Positions 60,516 to 64,000 of a stretch of 64,000 nucleotides of DNA are shown one piece after another. The notes beneath the pieces are model-generated. The model had not been told where the DNA came from. It saw only the letters and a list, made by a program, of their open reading frames with translations, and did no database searches. The DNA comes from Neomesorhizobium albiziae (GTDB taxonomy: Bacteria > Pseudomonadota > Alphaproteobacteria > Rhizobiales > Rhizobiaceae): the NCBI RefSeq assembly GCF_900114255.1, contig NZ_FOSL01000002.1:186001-250000 (forward strand), read 5' to 3'. Every line of letters starts with the position of its first letter. Position 1 is the first letter of the stretch. Made by a program: the position numbers and the translations under genes.

Positions 60516-60971
60516 GTGTCTCAACTGCTTGTGCGGCAATATCTCGATCAATCCGGCAAATCAGGAAGGTTCCCAGGCTCGGCCACCGAGGGTGTGACAA
60601 GCGAAATTCTCAAGAGCTTTCGCGAGGCGTGGCCGTGGCAAGTGCTTGCTGCGCAACATAAATTTCCATCGGCCGGAAAAATGCGCCTGCGCGGGGAAGG
60701 CATGATCCTCCATTCGTCCTTGGCGCCTTCTGGTGCTCGGCGCACCAAAGACAGGGCCGACGATCCGGTTTTTGGAATCGTGGTAAAGCCGGCTAATGAT
60801 CATTCGCAAGGCATTCACATCTTAGAGGCCGCTAAAACGCGCCTCGGCGGTGTTCCAAATGAATACAGCGCGAGGCGGCGCATTAACCAGCGCTTAAGCA
60901 AGAAATTCGACTCTGGTAAATTAGCCGACTATAATAAGCACGTTGGCCGCGTGAAGGCGGCAGCGCGATGA
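60516..60971 (+). CDS. Basic protein of unknown function coupled to an Mrr-type nuclease
   Basis: The GTG at 60516 with GAGGGGGAAGG upstream gives 151 residues. The product is basic and has no signal peptide or membrane segment. Notable segments are REAWPWQVLAAQHKFP, MRLRGEGMILHSSL and a Lys/Arg-rich C-terminus (RRRINQRLSKKF). I do not recognise a family. Its stop overlaps the start of the Mrr-type gene by 4 bases, so the two are translationally coupled. The local base composition is less GC-rich than that of the core genes. Confidence 0.65.
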   Translation: MSQLLVRQYLDQSGKSGRFPGSATEGVTSEILKSFREAWPWQVLAAQHKFPSAGKMRLRGEGMILHSSLAPSGARRTKDRADDPVFGIVVKPANDHSQGIHILEAAKTRLGGVPNEYSARRRINQRLSKKFDSGKLADYNKHVGRVKAAAR

Positions 60972-61837
60972 CGGCCCCCGTTCCCAAGGTTCCGGAGCTT
61001 TTCGTGCCCGTCATGAAGGCGATGGAGACGCTCGGCGGCTCGGCTTCGATCGAGGAAATCAACGACCGGGTCGCGCAGATGATGGGCCTGCCGGAAGCCA
61101 CGCGTGCGGGACTGCATGGCAACGGACCGACAACCAAATTCGATTACCGCTGCGCATGGACCAGAAGCTGGCTGAAGAATGCCGGCCTCACCGACAACAG
61201 CGAGCGTGGCGTGTGGTCGCTGACGGCCAGCGGCCGGCTGATGCTCGACGCCCCGGCCGACCAGCTGATCAAGATGGTGCGCAAGGCCAATTCGAACCGG
61301 CGCAAGGCGGCCGCGCAGAACGGAAACGCGCAGGCCGTGAATGACGAAGTCGACATCGATACGACCGAAACCGCCCCGAAGGACTGGCGCGAACGGCTGC
61401 TCGACATTCTGCTCGGGCTGGAGCCGGAGGCCTTCGAGCGGCTCTGCCAGCGGATCCTGCGCGAGGCGGGTTTCATCAAGGTGGAGGTGACCGGGCGCAG
61501 TGGCGACGGCGGCATCGACGGCACCGGCGTGCTGCGCGTGAACCTTCTGTCGTTCCACGTGCTGTTCCAGAGCAAACGCTGGAAGGGTTCGGTCGGCGCC
61601 AGCGTGGTGCGCGACTTTCGCGGCGCCATGGTGGGCCGCGCCGACAAGGGCCTGATCCTGACCACCGGCACATTCACCGCAGATGCACGGCGCGAGGCGG
61701 TGCGCGACGGCGCGCCGACAATCGACCTGATCGACGGCGAAGCGCTGTGCGACCTCCTGAAGGAGCAGAAGATCGGCGTGAAGGTGCGCATGGTGGAGGA
61801 GGTGACCGCCGACGAAGCGGCGTTCGCCGGGTTCTGA
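60968..61837 (+). CDS. Mrr-type restriction endonuclease-like protein
   Basis: A 289-residue protein. The N-terminal part (about 1-95) is a winged-helix Mrr_N domain (VPELFVPVMKAMETLGGSAS, and a WSLTASGRLML end). A charged linker follows. The C-terminal Mrr_cat domain (about 140-270) has FERLCQRILREAGF, the nuclease GDGGIDG motif and the QxK of FQSKRW. Those residues fit a PD-(D/E)xK active site. In E. coli Mrr cuts methylated DNA. The target here is unknown. Confidence 0.88.
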   Translation: MTAPVPKVPELFVPVMKAMETLGGSASIEEINDRVAQMMGLPEATRAGLHGNGPTTKFDYRCAWTRSWLKNAGLTDNSERGVWSLTASGRLMLDAPADQLIKMVRKANSNRRKAAAQNGNAQAVNDEVDIDTTETAPKDWRERLLDILLGLEPEAFERLCQRILREAGFIKVEVTGRSGDGGIDGTGVLRVNLLSFHVLFQSKRWKGSVGASVVRDFRGAMVGRADKGLILTTGTFTADARREAVRDGAPTIDLIDGEALCDLLKEQKIGVKVRMVEEVTADEAAFAGF

Positions 61838-62179
61838 GGGCCGCTTGGACTCTAATGCGGCCACATTCCGCTATCTGTTAGTTTGGGTCGCACTGCGGGA
61901 TGATCCACCACGCGGACCACGCAGCCTATGCGGCTTCGACGTTCCCGGAGAATATAGATCGTTTTCGCTGCGGGTTTACGCCTTCATTCATCCCGATATG
62001 AAGCAATATTTGACGCTGGCCCGGAAAAAGCCTACTGATGATGCGTCGATATTTGCTTGAACGACTTTTGTTATACGCGCTTCGAGCGCGCCCCTGGCGA
62101 ACTTCCCCATCCAAAAATCGAGACAAACCATCGTGCATTCGCGCGGCGGTAGAAGACTATTGCCAAGAAAGGGTTCGTT
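61838..62179 (+). other. cspA leader / gap after the Mrr-type gene
   Basis: About 340 bases, less GC-rich than average. A 71-codon frame starting with TTG (61845) has no ribosome site and no recognisable motif. The later part probably contains the promoter and long leader usual for cold-shock genes. Confidence 0.4.
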
Positions 62180-62389
62180 ATGAGCACTGGCACAGTGAAA
62201 TGGTTCAACGCCACCAAGGGTTTCGGCTTCATTCAGCCTGACGACGGCGGACAGGACGTTTTCGTCCATATCTCCGCAGTCGAGCGCGCCGGAATGCGCG
62301 ATATCGTGGAAGGACAGAAGCTCGGCTACGAAATGGTTCGCGACAACAAGTCGGGCAAAATGGCCGCCGACCAGTTGACCGCAGCCTGA
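62180..62389 (+). CDS. Cold-shock protein CspA family
   Basis: A 69-residue single-domain nucleic-acid-binding protein. RNP1 is KGFGFIQP and RNP2 is VFVHIS. AAGAAAGGGTT precedes the ATG. It acts as an RNA chaperone; whether it is cold-induced cannot be told from sequence. It stands alone. Confidence 0.95.
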   Translation: MSTGTVKWFNATKGFGFIQPDDGGQDVFVHISAVERAGMRDIVEGQKLGYEMVRDNKSGKMAADQLTAA

Positions 62390-62403
62390 CGGAAAATTCA
62401 CTC

Positions 62404-62437
62404 TCGCCGGTGACCACGGATGTACTGGCACCGGCGA
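62404..62437 (+). terminator. Hairpin after the cold-shock gene
   Basis: A perfect 9-bp GC-rich stem (TCGCCGGTG at 62404-62412 with CACCGGCGA at 62429-62437) 15 bases after the stop. There is no T run, so termination is probable rather than certain. Confidence 0.45.
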
Positions 62438-62481
62438 CGTGGTGAACGAGAACAAAGATCAGGCAGCCGCCGGACTTTTTC

Positions 62482-62588
62482 CTAGAGCGGTGAACGCTAA
62501 ATCAGAACCGCCTTCGCTGCTCCATACCTTTGTTCAGCATCGGATTTTTCCGAAAAGCCGCTTCGCACTTTTTTTCGGTCCGACGCTG
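62482..62588 (+). repeat. Second family of RIME-like repeat, copy E
   Basis: About 107 bases with two imperfect palindromes: TAGAGCGGT...ACCGCC (62483-62512) and AGCATCGGA...TCCGACGCT (62537-62588), the latter with TTTTTCCGAAAAGCCGCTTC inside. The core CGAAAAGCCGCTTCGCACTT matches a widespread rhizobial element. It is distinct from copies A-D. Confidence 0.75.
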
Positions 62589-62653
62589 CAAGCCCGGCAA
62601 CCGCGCGTTGCAGGTTCGAGACTTGCCCAGAACGTGCTATGCAGGAGGAAGAC

Positions 62654-62875
62654 TTGACTGCGAATTCGAAGAAATCCCGCGAGCAGGCCGAAGCCCTGTT
62701 CAGCAAGGCGCAGACCCAGTCCATGTCGCTCAACCGGATCATCTCCGAACAGGACGCGGCGAGCCGGGCCCGCGAGGCAAAGACAGCGCGGCTGCGGGAG
62801 TTGCGTATGGAAAAAGAGGCGTACGACCTGGCCGCGGCTGCGGCAGCACCGCCAAAACAGAAGGGCAAACGCTGA
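62654..62875 (+). CDS. Small conserved-looking protein (73 residues)
   Basis: The TTG at 62654 has an excellent ribosome site (AGGAGGAAGAC) and gives MTANSKKSREQAEALFSKAQ, an amphipathic Lys/Glu/Ala-rich protein likely to be helical throughout, with a Pro/Lys-rich tail. An ATG at 62639 overlaps the ribosome site and is less likely. It resembles short proteins common in rhizobia (DUF6481-like), recalled from memory only. The next gene starts inside its stop codon. Confidence 0.7.
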   Translation: MTANSKKSREQAEALFSKAQTQSMSLNRIISEQDAASRAREAKTARLRELRMEKEAYDLAAAAAAPPKQKGKR

Positions 62876-63276
62876 TGGCAAGACGCGCGGTTGAAAACGC
62901 GATCCCCGCCGATGCGACGATCGCGGACGTCGTCGACATGCTCGACAAGCCGGTCGAATATGTCCGCCGCGTGCTTGAGAAGCTCGAGCAATGCCGGCGC
63001 GCGCATGGCGACGCGCAGGTGCGGGTTGGTGTGCTGAGCCGCAGCGAATGCCCGAACTATCTCATCGAAGCGGTCGGCGAAGACAAGAAGTCACGCCAGA
63101 AAATCGTGCGCCCCGACGCCGCCTACAGCGGCAGCACGCACCGCGAACTCGCGCCCCGTCACGTTGAGGACACCAGGAACTGGTCGCCCGAGGAAATGAA
63201 CATCACCGCCATCGCGGCGCTGATCGGCCGGCTGCGCGAACCGCGCAGTACATCGCGTTCCGGCAGCGAGGAGTAG
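62875..63276 (+). CDS. Hypothetical protein (133 residues)
   Basis: The ATG at 62875 overlaps the previous stop by one base (TGATG), so the two are coupled. MARRAVENAIPADATIADVV is followed by a short helical segment (VEYVRRVLEKLEQC) and a Ser/Arg-rich C-terminus. No family recognised. Codon pattern is normal for this genome. Confidence 0.65.
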   Translation: MARRAVENAIPADATIADVVDMLDKPVEYVRRVLEKLEQCRRAHGDAQVRVGVLSRSECPNYLIEAVGEDKKSRQKIVRPDAAYSGSTHRELAPRHVEDTRNWSPEEMNITAIAALIGRLREPRSTSRSGSEE

Positions 63277-63289
63277 AGCGGCGGCACCC

Positions 63290-63592
63290 GTGATTTCCAC
63301 CGGCTTCGATTGCAAGAGCTGCGGGGCATGCTGCTCCTACTCGCCGGACTGGCCGCGGTTCTCGACCGAGGACGATGCCCAGCTCGACGCAATTCCGGCC
63401 GTATACGTTTCCGCTGACGAAAGCGGCATGCGCTGCGAAGGCACGCGCTGTTCAGCGCTTGCCGGCGAGATTGGCAAGGCGACGTCGTGCGCGATCTACG
63501 ACATTCGCCCCGATGTCTGCCGCACCTGCATGCCGGGCGACGGCGAGTGCCTGACGGCGCGCCGGGCGGCGGGACTGAGCCTGGCCGGTTAG
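63290..63592 (+). CDS. YkgJ-family cysteine-cluster protein
   Basis: A 100-residue protein with CKSCGACC at the N-terminus and further cysteines in GMRCEGTRCSAL, ATSCAIY and VCRTCMPGDGEC. This Cys-rich plan is that of the YkgJ/UPF0153 family, thought to bind zinc or an iron-sulfur cluster. The start is GTG at 63290, 13 bases after the previous gene. The function is unknown. Confidence 0.82.
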   Translation: MISTGFDCKSCGACCSYSPDWPRFSTEDDAQLDAIPAVYVSADESGMRCEGTRCSALAGEIGKATSCAIYDIRPDVCRTCMPGDGECLTARRAAGLSLAG

Positions 63593-63628
63593 AGCCCGGA
63601 CCCATAAAGGGGATTCCGTTGACGGCGG

Positions 63629-64000
63629 TTACTTGGCGGCGCCAAGTAGGTAGCCCCCGTCCCAGTGATAGATCTGCTTGTCGTCGACCGTGACCTTGAC
63701 GACCGCCTGGAATCCAGCGAGCGTTCCGCTCCCGGCATGGAACGCACAGGTTCCCTGCATCGGGCTGGCGGTGTCGTAGGTGACGCAGTACCCGACCGCC
63801 GAGTCTCCGTTTCCGACGGCAATAACCGCCGTGCTGCTGCCGAAATGGGGACTGCCGGTCACGGGCCCATAGTATAAGATCTTGGTGCCCGCCGGGATCG
63901 CCGCGAGGTTCGATTCCGTAATGGTGCAGAAGCTCGGGGTCTCGCCGGTATACTGGCTGCATTCCTTGGCGATCTTGAGCGGTTGCATGGTCGGTGCAGT
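63629..64000 (-). CDS. Secreted protein of unknown function (partial, N-terminus beyond window)
   Basis: At least 123 residues. An ATG occurs at 63988, but the frame stays open to the window edge (APT before MQPLKIAKECSQYTGE), and the cysteine pattern (KECSQ, FCTI, GYCVTYD, GTCAFHAG) and Gly-rich strands suggest an exported beta-sheet protein whose signal peptide lies outside. The fold may be allene-oxide-cyclase-barrel-like, a tentative impression only. It converges with the YkgJ-type gene. Confidence 0.6.
   Translation of the reverse strand, partial: TAPTMQPLKIAKECSQYTGETPSFCTITESNLAAIPAGTKILYYGPVTGSPHFGSSTAVIAVGNGDSAVGYCVTYDTASPMQGTCAFHAGSGTLAGFQAVVKVTVDDKQIYHWDGGYLLGAAK

Noticed and set aside
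61845-62060. 71-codon frame after the Mrr-type gene
   Set aside because: TTG start without a ribosome site, no motif, and it overlaps the probable leader of the cold-shock gene.

Overview
The window is GC-rich (about 60-63%) chromosomal DNA from an alphaproteobacterium of the order Hyphomicrobiales (Rhizobiales), most like Mesorhizobium or another Phyllobacteriaceae. This rests on the gene order (dnaA-dnaN-recF; irr/fabA-fabB-fabI; rimP-nusA-ylxR-infB-rbfA-truB-rpsO-pnp; miaB-phoH-ybeY-corC-lnt-phrR-metK-trmB), an Irr-type Fur protein, and short palindromic intergenic repeats of the rhizobial RIME kind. No database search was possible, so the genus is an inference.

Layout. 1-10.6 kb: a Tad/Flp pilus locus. 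On the minus strand it runs pilA, cpaA, cpaB, cpaC, cpaD, cpaE, cpaF, tadB, tadC (cut by the window edge). Divergent from it are a stand-alone secretin N-domain protein and two TadE/TadG-like pseudopilins. 10.7-13.7 kb: deoB, mutM and an enoyl-CoA hydratase. 13.8-19.1 kb: rpsT, then dnaA, dnaN and recF behind a long non-coding leader. 19.2-22.1 kb: a tightly overlapping set of a ThiF/MoeB-like adenylyltransferase, a GNAT acetyltransferase and the two subunits of aconitase X. 22.3-24.9 kb: a 2-hydroxyacid dehydrogenase, an SH3 protein, a DUF4260 protein and irr. 25.1-27.7 kb: fabA-fabB-fabI, unsaturated and type II fatty acid synthesis. 27.7-40.2 kb: an RsmC-like methyltransferase, then a minus-strand translation and RNA block (pnp, rpsO, corA, truB, rbfA, infB, ylxR, nusA, rimP). 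40.3-51.1 kb: a small peptide gene, then trmB, metK, phrR, lnt, corC, ybeY, phoH, miaB, plsC, rimI and tsaB. 51.4-59.6 kb: glcB, an orphan HyuA-like protein, a secreted Cys-rich protein with a small lipoprotein, a repeat-filled gap of nearly 1 kb, and lepA. 59.7-64 kb: an accessory-looking stretch with membrane-anchored msrA, an unknown basic protein coupled to an Mrr-type nuclease, a cold-shock protein, two small hypotheticals, a YkgJ-type Cys-cluster protein and a secreted protein cut by the window end.

The window is mostly core housekeeping. The non-routine signals are: (i) several families of hairpin repeats, including a 41-bp perfect inverted repeat and two consecutive related palindromes; (ii) a promoter plus intrinsic terminator in the leader of the rimP-nusA-infB operon that looks like an attenuator; (iii) the coupled moeB-like/GNAT/aconitase X operon; (iv) the unknown-protein plus Mrr nuclease pair, the best candidate for an undescribed two-gene system here; (v) small genes at 40378-40536 and 56251-56415. 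I found no tRNA, rRNA, CRISPR array, insertion sequence or prophage.
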